Below are positions 1 to 8,840 of a stretch of 64,000 nt of DNA, piece after piece. The position numbers were made by a program, and so were the translations under genes. How positions within the stretch are numbered: position 1 is the stretch's first letter; every line of letters starts with the position of its first letter. Source of the stretch: Gammaproteobacteria bacterium (GTDB lineage: Bacteria > Pseudomonadota > Gammaproteobacteria > Steroidobacterales > GCA-2729495). Below the pieces are notes generated by a model, which saw only the letters and a program-made list of their open reading frames with translations, searched no databases and had not been told where the DNA came from. Location: positions 62,001 through 126,000 of the forward strand of contig JAUHYQ010000005.1 in assembly GCA_030426355.1 (NCBI GenBank). Reading direction: 5' to 3'.

Positions 1-2
1 GG

Positions 3-944
3 GCTCATTATCAGCCGCCGCAGCCGGCACGTCCCGGCATACACAAGCTGGATATTCCGCTGGCTGTGCTCGTGGACTATATCGACTGGATGCCGTTCTT
101 CAATGCGTGGGAGTTTCATGGCAAGTTCCCGGCCATACTTGACGATGAACTTGTGGGCCCTGCCGCCACTTCGCTTTACGCGGATGCGCAGCAGATGCTG
201 CAGAAAATTGTTGCAGAAGAGTGGTTGCATGCACGCGCGGTAATAGGCTTGTTCCCGGCTAATAGCACCGACAATGATGACATCGTGATCTATACCGATG
301 CCGACCGCAAAGAAACGCTGGCGACCTTGCATCATCTGCGGCAGCAAAAGCAGGTTCGCAGCGGCAACGCCAATCGATGTCTGGCCGACTTCGTGGCGCC
401 TGCCGCTACAGGCTTGCACGATCACATCGGAGCGTTTGCAGTGACAGCCGGAATTGGTATCGACAAGAAGGTCCGCGCGTTCGAAGCAGCGCACGACGAC
501 TACAACGCGATATTACTGAAGGCACTGGCGGATCGCCTTGCCGAAGCCGGTGCTGAATGGCTGCATCAGCAGGTGCGTAAAGACTATTGGGGTTATGCGC
601 CTGATGAAGCGCTCCGGAACGATCAGTTAATTGCCGAAGCCTACGAAGGCATTCGCCCGGCGCCTGGATATCCCGCCTGCCCGGATCACACCGAGAAGGC
701 AACGCTGTGGAAATTACTGGATGTCGAAAATAACGCGGGGATTACCCTGACGGAATCGTTCGCGATGTTACCCACCGCGGCAGTCAGTGGCTTCTACTAT
801 TCGCATCCGGACGCATCATATTTCGCTGTTGGCAAAGTGGGCCGCGATCAGATTGAAGACTATGCCGTGCGTAAAGGCATGAGCATAGCCGTGGTCGAGC
901 GTTGGCTGGCATCCATTCTCGCGTATGATGACAAGGCAGCCTGA
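3..944 (+). CDS. metH: Cobalamin-dependent methionine synthase, C-terminal part (5' truncated by window)
   Basis: This is the C-terminal activation domain of B12-dependent methionine synthase, which methylates homocysteine from methyltetrahydrofolate in the cytoplasm. The frame is open from base 3, so the gene starts before the window. About 313 residues are visible. The AdoMet-binding segment [12 protein letters not shown] is present near base 655, in the RxxxGY context used for reductive reactivation of cob(II)alamin, and the acidic and aromatic DYWGYAPDE stretch precedes it. The substrate, folate and cobalamin domains must lie upstream. It is followed closely by a small NTF2-like gene. Identity is secure; full length cannot be judged here. 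Confidence 0.95.
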   Translation, partial: AHYQPPQPARPGIHKLDIPLAVLVDYIDWMPFFNAWEFHGKFPAILDDELVGPAATSLYADAQQMLQKIVAEEWLHARAVIGLFPANSTDNDDIVIYTDADRKETLATLHHLRQQKQVRSGNANRCLADFVAPAATGLHDHIGAFAVTAGIGIDKKVRAFEAAHDDYNAILLKALADRLAEAGAEWLHQQVRKDYWGYAPDEALRNDQLIAEAYEGIRPAPGYPACPDHTEKATLWKLLDVENNAGITLTESFAMLPTAAVSGFYYSHPDASYFAVGKVGRDQIEDYAVRKGMSIAVVERWLASILAYDDKAA

Positions 945-969
945 TCTGCGAATCGAAAAAGGGGGGGCA

Positions 970-1350
970 GTGACCGACTACAAACAAGTGTATCTGGCAT
1001 CGGCAGAAGCCTACAAAGCGGGGGATATAGACGGGATGCTGTCATATGCCACGGATGACTTTTCCTGGTACAACCTGGAGCCGCAAGGTCCGGTATTGCT
1101 GAGCGATACCAAGGAAAAGGCCAAGATGGGGATGCAGTTTATTCTGAACAATCCGGATTACCTGTCCGGGCACGTGGATTACGCCAAGGCCTTCGGCAAT
1201 GTGGTCGTCGTGGTGGAAACGGACCGTATCCGTAAAAACGGCGACGAAGTCCTGCAACGGCGCATGAGTGTATACGAATGCAAAAACGGCAAGTTGCATC
1301 GCTGCATAAGTTTGCCTGTTGCTGACGAAAGTACCGGTGGTGACGCATGA
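970..1350 (+). CDS. SnoaL/NTF2-like small protein
   Basis: A 126-residue protein with the alpha-plus-beta pattern of NTF2/SnoaL-like proteins: an N-terminal helix with YKAGDIDGMLSYATDDFSWY, then strands ending in ERRMSVYE-like and KLHRCISL segments. I chose the GTG at 970 because a very purine-rich stretch (AAAAAGGGGGGG) lies just before it. An ATG at 925 would overlap the end of metH and add 15 residues of unlikely sequence. The stop overlaps the next start as ATGA, so the two genes are translationally coupled. Members of this fold include isomerases, cyclases and binding proteins, so no reaction is assigned. Confidence 0.75.
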   Translation: MTDYKQVYLASAEAYKAGDIDGMLSYATDDFSWYNLEPQGPVLLSDTKEKAKMGMQFILNNPDYLSGHVDYAKAFGNVVVVVETDRIRKNGDEVLQRRMSVYECKNGKLHRCISLPVADESTGGDA

Positions 1351-1976
1351 ACATTGCCATTCTGGGAGCTGCCGGACAGACCGGTAAGCAACTGATTGAA
1401 AAGGCATTGGTGGCCGGCCATACGGTTACAGGATTGGCACGAAGTCCGGAAAAGATTTTATTCGACGACCCGCGTGTCATTAAGCGCGCAGCTGATGGTT
1501 TCGACGAAGCGTCTGTTATTGCCGGCCTCGAAGGTGCCGATGCTGTCATTACCACGGTCGGCAAAACCAATTTGCGCGATAAGCGCGTAAACCTCAGCAC
1601 GGCAGCGCATGCCGGTGTCATCGCCGGTATGCGGAAACACAACATTAAGCGCCTGCTGGCTATTTCGTCGACCGGTGCGGCGCGCATCAAGCGTGACGGT
1701 ATACGCCGCAACATCTACCTGTTTTTGCGGCGCAAGTACTACCGCGACATGTACGACATGGAAGTGCAGGTGTTGGGCAGCGGTCTGGATGCAACCGTTT
1801 TGCGCGCGCCATTTCTGATTAATGGACCGGCTCAGCGACAGTACAACGTGATTAAAGATGAAACATACCCTAATGGTAGCCGTGTATCGCGTGCTGATCT
1901 GGCGCAGTTCGCGCTGGATGCCGTCGAGCAGGGAACTTACATTAACGAGGTTGTTGCGATAGCGGACCCGCTATAG
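1347..1976 (+). CDS. NAD(P)-binding atypical SDR (NmrA-like)
   Basis: A 209-residue Rossmann protein. The N-terminus MNIAILGAAGQTGKQLIEKAL carries the GxxGxxG dinucleotide motif at residues 7-13, and LLAISSTGA follows strand five, as in atypical SDRs related to NmrA and biliverdin reductase B. The short length and lack of an obvious YxxxK pair fit that group. It may act as a flavin or quinone reductase or as a redox sensor; the substrate is unknown. Its ATG overlaps the previous stop by four bases. Its TAG lies in a CTATAG hexamer that also supplies the stop of the convergent moeB gene. Confidence 0.8.
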   Translation: MNIAILGAAGQTGKQLIEKALVAGHTVTGLARSPEKILFDDPRVIKRAADGFDEASVIAGLEGADAVITTVGKTNLRDKRVNLSTAAHAGVIAGMRKHNIKRLLAISSTGAARIKRDGIRRNIYLFLRRKYYRDMYDMEVQVLGSGLDATVLRAPFLINGPAQRQYNVIKDETYPNGSRVSRADLAQFALDAVEQGTYINEVVAIADPL

Positions 1977-2738
1977 TACGCCGCCGCATACGGGGCAGTC
2001 GTCAACGGGGCTGATGCCAAGGTACTTGCTATAGCCCGCCAGTGCGTCATATACCCATAGCCGCGCTTGAGTGTCTTGGGCTTCGCGGGCATTTCCGGTT
2101 AGCAGCTTGATTGTTTCCGTCGCCATCATGACGCCGACTGTGCCGGCGACCGATGCAAGAACGCCCTGTCCGGCGCAATCATTCAGGTTTTCGTCGGCTT
2201 CCGAGTACAAACAGCGATAGCAGGGGCTGTTCTGCCTATCAAAGCGAAACAGAGTCAGCTGCCCTTCGAACCTGATCGCTGCGCCGCTTACCAGCGGCGT
2301 TTTTTCAGCGTGGCAGATTTCGTTCAATCGCCAGCGGCTGTGAAAGTTGTCAGTGCAATCCAGTACGGCGTCCGCAAGCTGCACTTCGGCTGCCAGGGCT
2401 TCTGCTTCAAGCCGTCTGCTGATTCCGATGGCGGTTATGCCCGGATTGGCCTCTGCCAGCCGCAGCGCCAGTATTTCGGCCTTCGGATGACCGACGTCGG
2501 CATCGCGGAACAGCACCTGGCGTGGCAAATTGCTTTGATCCACGGTATCGAAGTCGCTGATGACAATGTGGCCAATACCGCTGGTGGCAAGGTAAAGCGC
2601 TGCAGGGTTGCCCAGCCCGCCCGCGCCGACGATCAATACGCGCGAATTGGCAAGACGTTCCTGACCGACGTTGCCGATCCGTGCCAAGGCGAGCTGACGG
2701 CTGTAACGCACCGAATTACTAAGTTCTGAATTGGCCAT
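1971..2738 (-). CDS. moeB: Molybdopterin-synthase adenylyltransferase (MoeB/ThiF family)
   Basis: An E1-like enzyme that adenylates the C-terminal glycine of a sulfur carrier such as MoaD (or ThiS) for molybdopterin or thiamine synthesis. The product of about 255 residues has the ATP-binding GAGGLG motif early, DFDTVDQSNLPRQ (the conserved D-x-SNLxRQ region), DCTDNF, and two Zn-binding CxxC pairs (CYRC and the C-terminal CPVC). I chose the ATG at 2738 (MANSELSN); a start at 2774 would run further into prmC. It overlaps the prmC 3' end by 20 bases, matching the prmC-moeB order of pseudomonads. MoeB is slightly preferred over ThiF because the genomic neighbour is prmC. Confidence 0.88.
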   Translation of the reverse strand: MANSELSNSVRYSRQLALARIGNVGQERLANSRVLIVGAGGLGNPAALYLATSGIGHIVISDFDTVDQSNLPRQVLFRDADVGHPKAEILALRLAEANPGITAIGISRRLEAEALAAEVQLADAVLDCTDNFHSRWRLNEICHAEKTPLVSGAAIRFEGQLTLFRFDRQNSPCYRCLYSEADENLNDCAGQGVLASVAGTVGVMMATETIKLLTGNAREAQDTQARLWVYDALAGYSKYLGISPVDDCPVCGGVL

Positions 2739-3591
2739 AACTAACGCGCGGGTGTCCGGACAGGTCTTGCACATTATCCACAGATTGGTAGCCGGCTGCC
2801 GTCAGCAGTCCGGCCGCATCCGTTGCCTGAGCGAATCCGTGTTCAAAAAGCAGCCAGCCACCGGGACGCAGGTGGAGGCCTGCGCCAGCAACGATTTGGC
2901 GAATGGCGTGCAGACCGTCTTTGCCGCTAAACAGCGCATCCACCGGTTCGAATGCCAGCTCCGGATCAGTCAGCGATGTTTCCTGCTCGCCTATATACGG
3001 CGGGTTGGCGATGATCACGTCAAACGCCGCGGTATCCGCAGGCAACGCCCCGTACCAGTCGCCCTGCAGAAAAGTGATTCTGCCGGGGCAATGACGCTGC
3101 GCATTCTCTGCGGCAACATCGAGCGCGCCGGCGCTGCAATCAGTTGCGAAAATTGTGCATTGGGGGCGCTCGCATGCGACCGCAATCGCGATGGCACCGC
3201 TACCGGTGCCCAGATCCAGGATACGGCCGCAGCTATCGGTTGGAATGCGGTTCAGGGCAGCTTCAACCAGTGTCTCGGTTTCCGGGCGCGGCACCAGTGT
3301 GTACTCATTGACTGCCAGTTCCAGCGACCAGAATTCACGCCAACCGGTCAGGTGCGCGACGGGTCTGCCCTCAGCCCGCTGCGCCAGCAATGCCCGAAAA
3401 ACTTGTACCTGCTTTTCCGTCAATTGTTCGTTGGGATGCGCATACTGCCATGACCGATCCTTTCCCATTGCCACCGCCAGCAGCAACTCCGCATCGAGCC
3501 GCGCGGAGCCGCTGGTGTTTTTCAGCACCGTGGACGCCGCCTGCAGCGAGTTGCGGACGGTAGGGATCTGTTCGCTGGCGCTGGTTGTCAT
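2719..3591 (-). CDS. prmC: Peptide chain release factor N5-glutamine methyltransferase
   Basis: PrmC (HemK) methylates the glutamine of the GGQ motif in release factors RF1 and RF2 using SAM. The protein shows the SAM motif DLGTGSG (about residues 126-132) and the diagnostic NPPY (about 196-199) that binds the substrate glutamine. Length, about 290 residues, fits the family. The ATG at 3591 has AGAAGG nine bases upstream; an ATG at 3615 would add eight residues but has no clear ribosome-binding site. Its natural partner prfA lies about 2.4 kb upstream on the same strand, separated by two sulfur-amino-acid genes that are not normally there. Confidence 0.95.
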   Translation of the reverse strand: MTTSASEQIPTVRNSLQAASTVLKNTSGSARLDAELLLAVAMGKDRSWQYAHPNEQLTEKQVQVFRALLAQRAEGRPVAHLTGWREFWSLELAVNEYTLVPRPETETLVEAALNRIPTDSCGRILDLGTGSGAIAIAVACERPQCTIFATDCSAGALDVAAENAQRHCPGRITFLQGDWYGALPADTAAFDVIIANPPYIGEQETSLTDPELAFEPVDALFSGKDGLHAIRQIVAGAGLHLRPGGWLLFEHGFAQATDAAGLLTAAGYQSVDNVQDLSGHPRVSYGQFRT

Positions 3592-3640
3592 GCTCCTATG
3601 CCTTCTATTAACCATCAGGGAATTCTATAGTAGAGATTCG

Positions 3641-3660
3641 TACGCATTCACGAATGCGTA
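3641..3660. promoter_or_regulatory. Palindrome between divergent prmC and transsulfuration gene
   Basis: A perfect inverted repeat with arms TACGCATTC and GAATGCGTA around a two-base centre. It ends about 20 bases before the 3683 start. On the minus strand it sits upstream of a TACTAT sequence that could be a prmC -10 element. Size and placement suggest a dimeric repressor operator; the regulator is unknown. Confidence 0.5.
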
Positions 3661-3682
3661 ATTTCAGGAATCGAGACAGATC

Positions 3683-4840
3683 ATGAGCCGCAAAAGCAAT
3701 AAAGCAGAGACCCGGTGCATCCATGCTGGCAATACCGTAGACCAGGCAACGGGCGCGGTCATGCCGCCGATTTACACCAGCTCAACATTCGAGAACGCCG
3801 CTTTCGGTGAGCCGCGGGAATACGTTTATTCACGCGGTGCAAATCCGACCCGCCATGCACTGGAGCGATGTGTCGCGGAGCTGGAAAGCGGTGTTCGCGG
3901 GTTCGCATACGGTTCCGGCATGGCCGCCACCGCTGCTGTGCTGGATTTGCTGCCGGCAAATTCGCATGTCGTGGTGCCGAATGAGCTTTACGGCGGAACT
4001 TTCCGTTTGCTGGAGGACATCCGTGCGCACTCGGCTGGCATCCAAACCACGTTCGTGGATTTTTCCGATCCCGCCAATGTGGCTGCCGCATGTCGTGAGA
4101 ATACGGCGCTGGTGTGGTTTGAGTCGCCCACCAATCCGCTGCTGAGCGTTATCGATATCGCCGCCATCGCTAAAGTCGCACATGACAACGGCGCACTTGC
4201 TGGCGTTGACAATACTTTTGCCACGCCACTCAATCAGCGGCCGTTGGAATTGGGGTGTGACATCGTGATGCACTCCACAACCAAGTACATCGGTGGCCAT
4301 TCAGATGTCATCGGTGGTATTTGCGCAGTTGCATCAGAAGATCTGGCGGAGCGATTGGCGGGCGTATCCGCAATAACGGGTGGCATCGCCGGGCCTTTTG
4401 ACGCTTATCTCGCGTTGCGTGGCATCAAGACACTGGCATTGCGCATGGAGCGTCATCAGAGCAATGCTCTCGCAATTGCCACGTGGCTCGAAAAACACCC
4501 GCGCGTGCAGCGTGCTATCTATCCCGGATTGCACAGCCACCCGCAGCACGAGTTGGCCAAACGGCAAATGGATACGGGCTTCGGTGCGGTCGTCAGCTTT
4601 GAGATTGACGGGGGTCGTGAACAGGTCGCCGCTTTTATGAACCAGTTGGAGTACTTCGCCATTGCCGAAGGGCTAGGCGGTGTCGAAAGCCTTGTCGGCC
4701 ACCCTTATACGATGAGTCATTCGCGCGTACCGGAAGATCGTAAAGCGGAGCTGGGGCTCACGGACAATCTGATACGGCTGTCAGTCGGGATTGAGCACGT
4801 GGACGATCTGATCGCGGATCTCGAGCAGGCGTTCAGCTAA
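3683..4840 (+). CDS. Cystathionine gamma-synthase/gamma-lyase family PLP enzyme
   Basis: A 385-residue trans-sulfuration enzyme. PLP binding is shown by the Schiff-base lysine in HSTTKYIGGHSD (K201), the YSRGANPT segment that contacts phosphate from the neighbouring subunit, and SGMAA around residue 80. The C-terminal SVGIEHVDDLIADL is typical of the family. The family includes cystathionine gamma-synthase, gamma-lyase and homocysteine or methionine lyases, which cannot be separated reliably by eye. The adjacent cysteine-synthase/CBS-type gene, convergent with it, makes a role in cysteine-methionine interconversion likely. A palindrome upstream may be its operator. Confidence 0.88.
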   Translation: MSRKSNKAETRCIHAGNTVDQATGAVMPPIYTSSTFENAAFGEPREYVYSRGANPTRHALERCVAELESGVRGFAYGSGMAATAAVLDLLPANSHVVVPNELYGGTFRLLEDIRAHSAGIQTTFVDFSDPANVAAACRENTALVWFESPTNPLLSVIDIAAIAKVAHDNGALAGVDNTFATPLNQRPLELGCDIVMHSTTKYIGGHSDVIGGICAVASEDLAERLAGVSAITGGIAGPFDAYLALRGIKTLALRMERHQSNALAIATWLEKHPRVQRAIYPGLHSHPQHELAKRQMDTGFGAVVSFEIDGGREQVAAFMNQLEYFAIAEGLGGVESLVGHPYTMSHSRVPEDRKAELGLTDNLIRLSVGIEHVDDLIADLEQAFS

Positions 4841-4900
4841 GGTTCAATGCTCTGACGAGCACTCCTTCTTCGATGCCTTGTCGGCGGCAGTGACGTCCCC

Positions 4901-4983
4901 TGATGATCGAGGTGAGCCGGGAGGTCGTTGAGGCGAGTTGGGGTTCCGAGCCGAAAGGACCTCCCGGCTCGCGTCGAGCATCA
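4901..4983. repeat. Long imperfect inverted repeat between convergent genes
   Basis: Two 26-base arms (4901-4926 and 4958-4983) pair with three mismatches around a 31-base loop. The inner 13 bases, GAGCCGGGAGGTC and GACCTCCCGGCTC, are perfect complements. It lies between the convergent ends of the transsulfuration gene and the cysteine synthase gene. No T-tract follows on either strand, so it is not a typical intrinsic terminator. It could stabilise the 3' ends or be a small repeat element of the REP or MITE type. Confidence 0.6.
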
Positions 4984-5027
4984 AAAGGCCGCGCATACAA
5001 GGGGGCAACGCGTCGAGTTAGCGCCGG

Positions 5028-6038
5028 CTAGAGCGTTAGCCAGTTCGGCAACTCCAGACCTTTGGAAGCCAGAAACGCGCGATTAAACAAGCGCTCGCGG
5101 TAGCGCAACCCGGAGTCGCAAAAAATCGTCGTAATAATGTGTCCGGGGCCGAGTTCGCGCGCCATTCTCACGGCGCCCGCCACGTTAACGCCGGTTGAAC
5201 CACCACAACACAGGCCTTCCTGGCGAATGAGGTCGTACACCAGCGGTATCGATTCGCTGTCAGGTATCTGGTACGGAATGTCGACGCACGTATCGGCAAA
5301 GTTGGCGGTAATGCGGCTGGTACCTATGCCTTCGCTAATGGAGCCGCCCTCGGCCCTGAGTTCACCGGTGGTTAAATAGTTGTAGAGCGCCGACCCGGCC
5401 GGGTCGGCGATACCAATGGCAACTTTTTCGTTATGAGCTTTTAGCGCTCGCGAGATTCCGGCAAGCGTGCCGCCGGTGCCAACTGCGCAAATAAAGCCGT
5501 GCACTTTGCCGCCGGTTTGTTCCCAAATTTCCTGACCGGTTGTTGCCTCGTGAAACTCCCGGTTCGCAACATTATCGAACTGATTTGCCCACAACGCACT
5601 GCCCGGATCCTTTTCGTTCAGCTCTTCGGCAATGCGGCGTGACTGATGCACAAAGTGCCCTGGATTGGCAAAAGGGCACGCCGGGACGAGGCGCACGTCG
5701 GCGCCGTAGGCCCGCAGTGTGTCGACTTTGTCCTGGCTCTGGTTATCCGGCATAACAATGATGGTCGGGTAGCCGAGTGAATTGCCCACCACAGCGAGAC
5801 CAATGCCGGTATTTCCCGCGGTGCCTTCTACAATGGTTCCGCCCGGCCGCAGCAAGCCTTTGGCTTCCGCATCCCGCACAATCCCCAGGGCAGCGCGGTC
5901 CTTTACCGAGCCGCCGGGGTTCATGAATTCGGCTTTGCCCAGAATTTCGCAGCCGGTTGCGTCGGATAAATGATTCAGGCGAATTAGCGGTGTGTGCCCG
6001 ATGCGGTCCGTTAGCCGCATGTTGGTCAGTTCGTTCAT
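5028..6038 (-). CDS. Cysteine synthase-like PLP enzyme (CysK/CBS family)
   Basis: A 336-residue fold-type II PLP enzyme. The lysine of GGSVKDRAA (K46) forms the Schiff base, EGTAGNTG (71-78) is the substrate-binding loop, and GTGGTLAG binds the cofactor phosphate. These fit O-acetylserine sulfhydrylase. The neighbouring cystathionine enzyme leaves open a cystathionine beta-synthase role, but there is no C-terminal CBS domain. The C-terminus, FCDSGLRYRERLFN, is close to that of cysteine synthase homologues annotated CysK-like in alpha- and gammaproteobacteria. It lies 17 bases downstream of prfA on the same strand and is probably cotranscribed with it. Confidence 0.88.
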   Translation of the reverse strand: MNELTNMRLTDRIGHTPLIRLNHLSDATGCEILGKAEFMNPGGSVKDRAALGIVRDAEAKGLLRPGGTIVEGTAGNTGIGLAVVGNSLGYPTIIVMPDNQSQDKVDTLRAYGADVRLVPACPFANPGHFVHQSRRIAEELNEKDPGSALWANQFDNVANREFHEATTGQEIWEQTGGKVHGFICAVGTGGTLAGISRALKAHNEKVAIGIADPAGSALYNYLTTGELRAEGGSISEGIGTSRITANFADTCVDIPYQIPDSESIPLVYDLIRQEGLCCGGSTGVNVAGAVRMARELGPGHIITTIFCDSGLRYRERLFNRAFLASKGLELPNWLTL

Positions 6039-6055
6039 GGCGTACTTAAATTATT

Positions 6056-7141
6056 TTAAGGGTTTTCTATCGAGGCCAGCAGATTGGCCTGGTGTTCGGC
6101 TATCAGGGGTTCAACGACGCTCTCGAGATTTCCTTCCATGATGTCATCGAGCTTATAAAGAGTCAGGTTGATGCGGTGATCCGTAACGCGACCCTGTGGA
6201 AAATTATAGGTGCGAATGCGTTCGGAGCGATCACCACTGCCGACCAGACTTTTACGCTGCTCGGCCTGCTCCCGCGTTTGCGCCTGCTGCTGCTCGTCAT
6301 ACAGCTTGGCCTGCAGCAGCGACATCGCCCGCGCCCTGTTTTTGTGTTGCGAGCGTTCGTCCTGACATTCAACGACGATGCCGGTGGGCAAGTGAGTGAG
6401 TCGCACGGCCGAGTCGGTTTTGTTCACGTGTTGTCCGCCGGCGCCCGACGCGCGGTAGGTATCCACGCGCAGATCGGCCGGGCTAATGTCGATCGCTTCG
6501 ATTTCAGCAGCCTCGGGGAGAATCGCGACGGTGCAGGCCGACGTATGAATGCGGCCCTGAGACTCGGTTTCAGGTACGCGCTGCACCCGGTGTGCGCCGG
6601 ATTCAAATTTTAGCCGGGAGTAAGCACCTTTGCCTTCAATGCGGCTGATAATCTCTTTGAAGCCGCCGTGTTCACCCTCGCGCTGGCTGAGTATTTCGAG
6701 TTTCCAGCCCTGCGCTTCGGCAAACCGCTGGTACATCCGAAACAGGTCGCCGGAAAAAATAGCCGCTTCATCGCCGCCGGTGCCGGCACGGATTTCGAGA
6801 AATATATTGGCGTCGTCATGCGGATCCTTGGGAATCAGATGTTTCCGCAATTCTGTCTCGAGCTCATCGCGGCGATCCTCGGCCGTTTGCTGTTCCTCCC
6901 ATCCCAGCGTGCGGATTTCCGGATCGGCATCCTCGGCCATCTCGGCAGCCGCCTCGACATCCGTAACGGCTTGTTCGTATTGTCTGAACAGGGAGGCAAC
7001 GGGTTCCAGCCGCGCGTATTCCTGCGACAGGTCGCGGAACTTATTCTGGTTGCCGATCACATCGGGATCGGACAGCAAGCCAGCTAGCTCCTCGTGTCGT
7101 GAGACCAGCTGTTGCAAATTATGTAAGAGTGACTCTTTCAT
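6056..7141 (-). CDS. prfA: Peptide chain release factor 1
   Basis: RF1 terminates translation at UAA and UAG. The 361-residue length is that of E. coli RF1. The GGQ catalytic tripeptide is at residues 235-237 within [14 protein letters not shown], and the stop-codon-reading PxT motif appears as PET at 190-192. The coiled N-terminal domain (1-100) and RAGTGGDEA around 120 are also typical. In related genomes hemA precedes prfA. Here the next gene upstream is a divergent TPR lipoprotein only 40 bases away, so hemA is absent from this spot. Confidence 0.97.
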   Translation of the reverse strand: MKESLLHNLQQLVSRHEELAGLLSDPDVIGNQNKFRDLSQEYARLEPVASLFRQYEQAVTDVEAAAEMAEDADPEIRTLGWEEQQTAEDRRDELETELRKHLIPKDPHDDANIFLEIRAGTGGDEAAIFSGDLFRMYQRFAEAQGWKLEILSQREGEHGGFKEIISRIEGKGAYSRLKFESGAHRVQRVPETESQGRIHTSACTVAILPEAAEIEAIDISPADLRVDTYRASGAGGQHVNKTDSAVRLTHLPTGIVVECQDERSQHKNRARAMSLLQAKLYDEQQQAQTREQAEQRKSLVGSGDRSERIRTYNFPQGRVTDHRINLTLYKLDDIMEGNLESVVEPLIAEHQANLLASIENP

Positions 7142-7181
7142 GCGGCGGAGAACTATATCAGTTCACAGAGTATGATGAGCC

Positions 7182-8840
7182 ATGGTCTTTAAGTATAAAA
7201 AGCTGTTACCGGTATGCGCAGCGCTAATATTAGCGGGTTGTGCCAGCGTGCCGGGGAACCGGTATGCCGCCGGCGCAAACCCAATTGAAAGTCAGCTACT
7301 GGCAGAAATTGCACTGGAGCGGGGCGAGTACGCGGTGGCCGTCACGCACTACCTGAACGTGGCGCGGCAGTCAGATGACCCCGAGTTTGCCCGGCGCGCC
7401 AGCGAACTGGCCTACGCATACGGTTTTGATGCGCACGCATTGGCGGCTGCAGAACGTTGGGTGCAACTCGACGGTGACAGTCCGGTCGCCCGCACATTAT
7501 TGGGTATTCTGCAGGTGCGGTTCGACCAGCAAGAGGCGGCCTGGCGCAATCTGGAAATAGCGCTTGGGCCGCCAGCAGATCGCACCGATCAATCTTACGC
7601 CTCCCTGTCGGGCGACTTAGTTGAATCACCTCGGCGCGGACTCGCCCTGTTTGAGCGTTTTAACGAGGCCTATCCCGACACGCCCGGATTGACCCGGTCG
7701 CTGGCCGAATTGGCCGTACTGTCGGGGGATCTGGATCGCGGCATTGCCGCCGCCCGCCAAACGCTCAGCCTGCGCCCGGACTGGACGGCGACACGGGTAT
7801 GGTTTGCCCGGCTGCTGCTGTTAAGCGGCGAGCGCTCGAGCGCGTTCGAACAAATGGCGTTTGCGCTTGAAGCCAGCCCGGGCGTGGATATGGAGCTCGA
7901 ATTCGTCCGGTTGCTGGTTTACGCGGGTGAGCTGGAAGAGGCGGCAGCGCGGCTGGAACGCATCAGCGAACGTTACCCCGAAGAGGATGCAGTAATACTT
8001 ACCGGTGCCGGTTTGCTGATGCAGGCGGAGCGGCCCGACGACGCGGAGGCGCTTTACCTGCAATTGCTCGCGTCCGGCGGTTGCCTTAACGATTGTTACT
8101 GGCATTTGGGACGTATTGCCATGGCGCGCGAGGATTATCAGGGCGCGATTGATCTGTTCAGACGCATCGGCGCCGGCGAATGGCTGCAGCCTGCCGCGCT
8201 GGCCATGGCCCAGTCTTATCATGCAATGGGCGAGTCGCAAGCGGCGCTGGAAATACTCGAGAATTTCGCGACGAATTATCCCAAGCGCGCGTTTGCGATG
8301 CTGCAGCCGAAGGCAACGTTACTGCTCGAGCAGGAACGTTATGCGGAGGCCGCAGAGGTCACCGCTACGGCACTGGATTACCGGCCATGGAGTGAGGATC
8401 TGTGGCTGGCGCACGGCAGTGTGCTGGAGCAGGGCGGACGGATGAAGCCGGCGCTGGAAGCATTTCGCACGGCATGGGAACTGGCTCCCGACAGTTCCAC
8501 CACGCAAAACGCCTACGGCTATACCCTGACCGTGTCTACGCGTCGTTATGCAGAGGCCGAGCGATTGATTACCCGCGCCCTTGAGCAGGATCCGACCAAC
8601 CCCGCCATCATGGACAGCAAGGGTTGGGTGCTTTTTAGGCGAGGTCATCGGGAAGCAGCACGTGTGTGGCTGGAGCAGGCCTACGCGCTACTGAATGACC
8701 CGGAAATTGCGGCGCATCTGGGTGAGCTTTTATGGGTCAGCGGCGAGCGCGAGGCAGCGCGAGAAATTCTTCTGGAAGCGCAACAGGAATTTCCCGAGAA
8801 CCGGTCATTGCAGAATGTGATCCAGAGGTTGCTCAATTGA
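7182..8840 (+). CDS. TPR-repeat outer-membrane lipoprotein
   Basis: A 552-residue protein that begins with a lysine-rich n-region, a hydrophobic stretch and the lipobox LAGC (cysteine 20), so it should be lipidated. The rest is helical with repeated TPR-like pairs, including AEWRLEPDS-like and GWVLFRRGHREAARVWLEQAY units, most clearly in the C-terminal third. The orthologous position in Pseudomonas (between hemA and lolB) also holds a TPR protein of unknown role. It overlaps lolB by four bases, so the two are coupled. TPR lipoproteins commonly scaffold envelope complexes; a precise function is not known. Confidence 0.85.
   Translation: MVFKYKKLLPVCAALILAGCASVPGNRYAAGANPIESQLLAEIALERGEYAVAVTHYLNVARQSDDPEFARRASELAYAYGFDAHALAAAERWVQLDGDSPVARTLLGILQVRFDQQEAAWRNLEIALGPPADRTDQSYASLSGDLVESPRRGLALFERFNEAYPDTPGLTRSLAELAVLSGDLDRGIAAARQTLSLRPDWTATRVWFARLLLLSGERSSAFEQMAFALEASPGVDMELEFVRLLVYAGELEEAAARLERISERYPEEDAVILTGAGLLMQAERPDDAEALYLQLLASGGCLNDCYWHLGRIAMAREDYQGAIDLFRRIGAGEWLQPAALAMAQSYHAMGESQAALEILENFATNYPKRAFAMLQPKATLLLEQERYAEAAEVTATALDYRPWSEDLWLAHGSVLEQGGRMKPALEAFRTAWELAPDSSTTQNAYGYTLTVSTRRYAEAERLITRALEQDPTNPAIMDSKGWVLFRRGHREAARVWLEQAYALLNDPEIAAHLGELLWVSGEREAAREILLEAQQEFPENRSLQNVIQRLLN

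Noticed and set aside
4901-4983. Intrinsic terminator
   Set aside because: The stem is long and imperfect, with a 31-base loop and no T-tract on either strand.
8732-8836. Start of lolB at 8732
   Set aside because: It would put 35 charged residues before the signal peptide; the TTG at 8837 fits spacing and signal.
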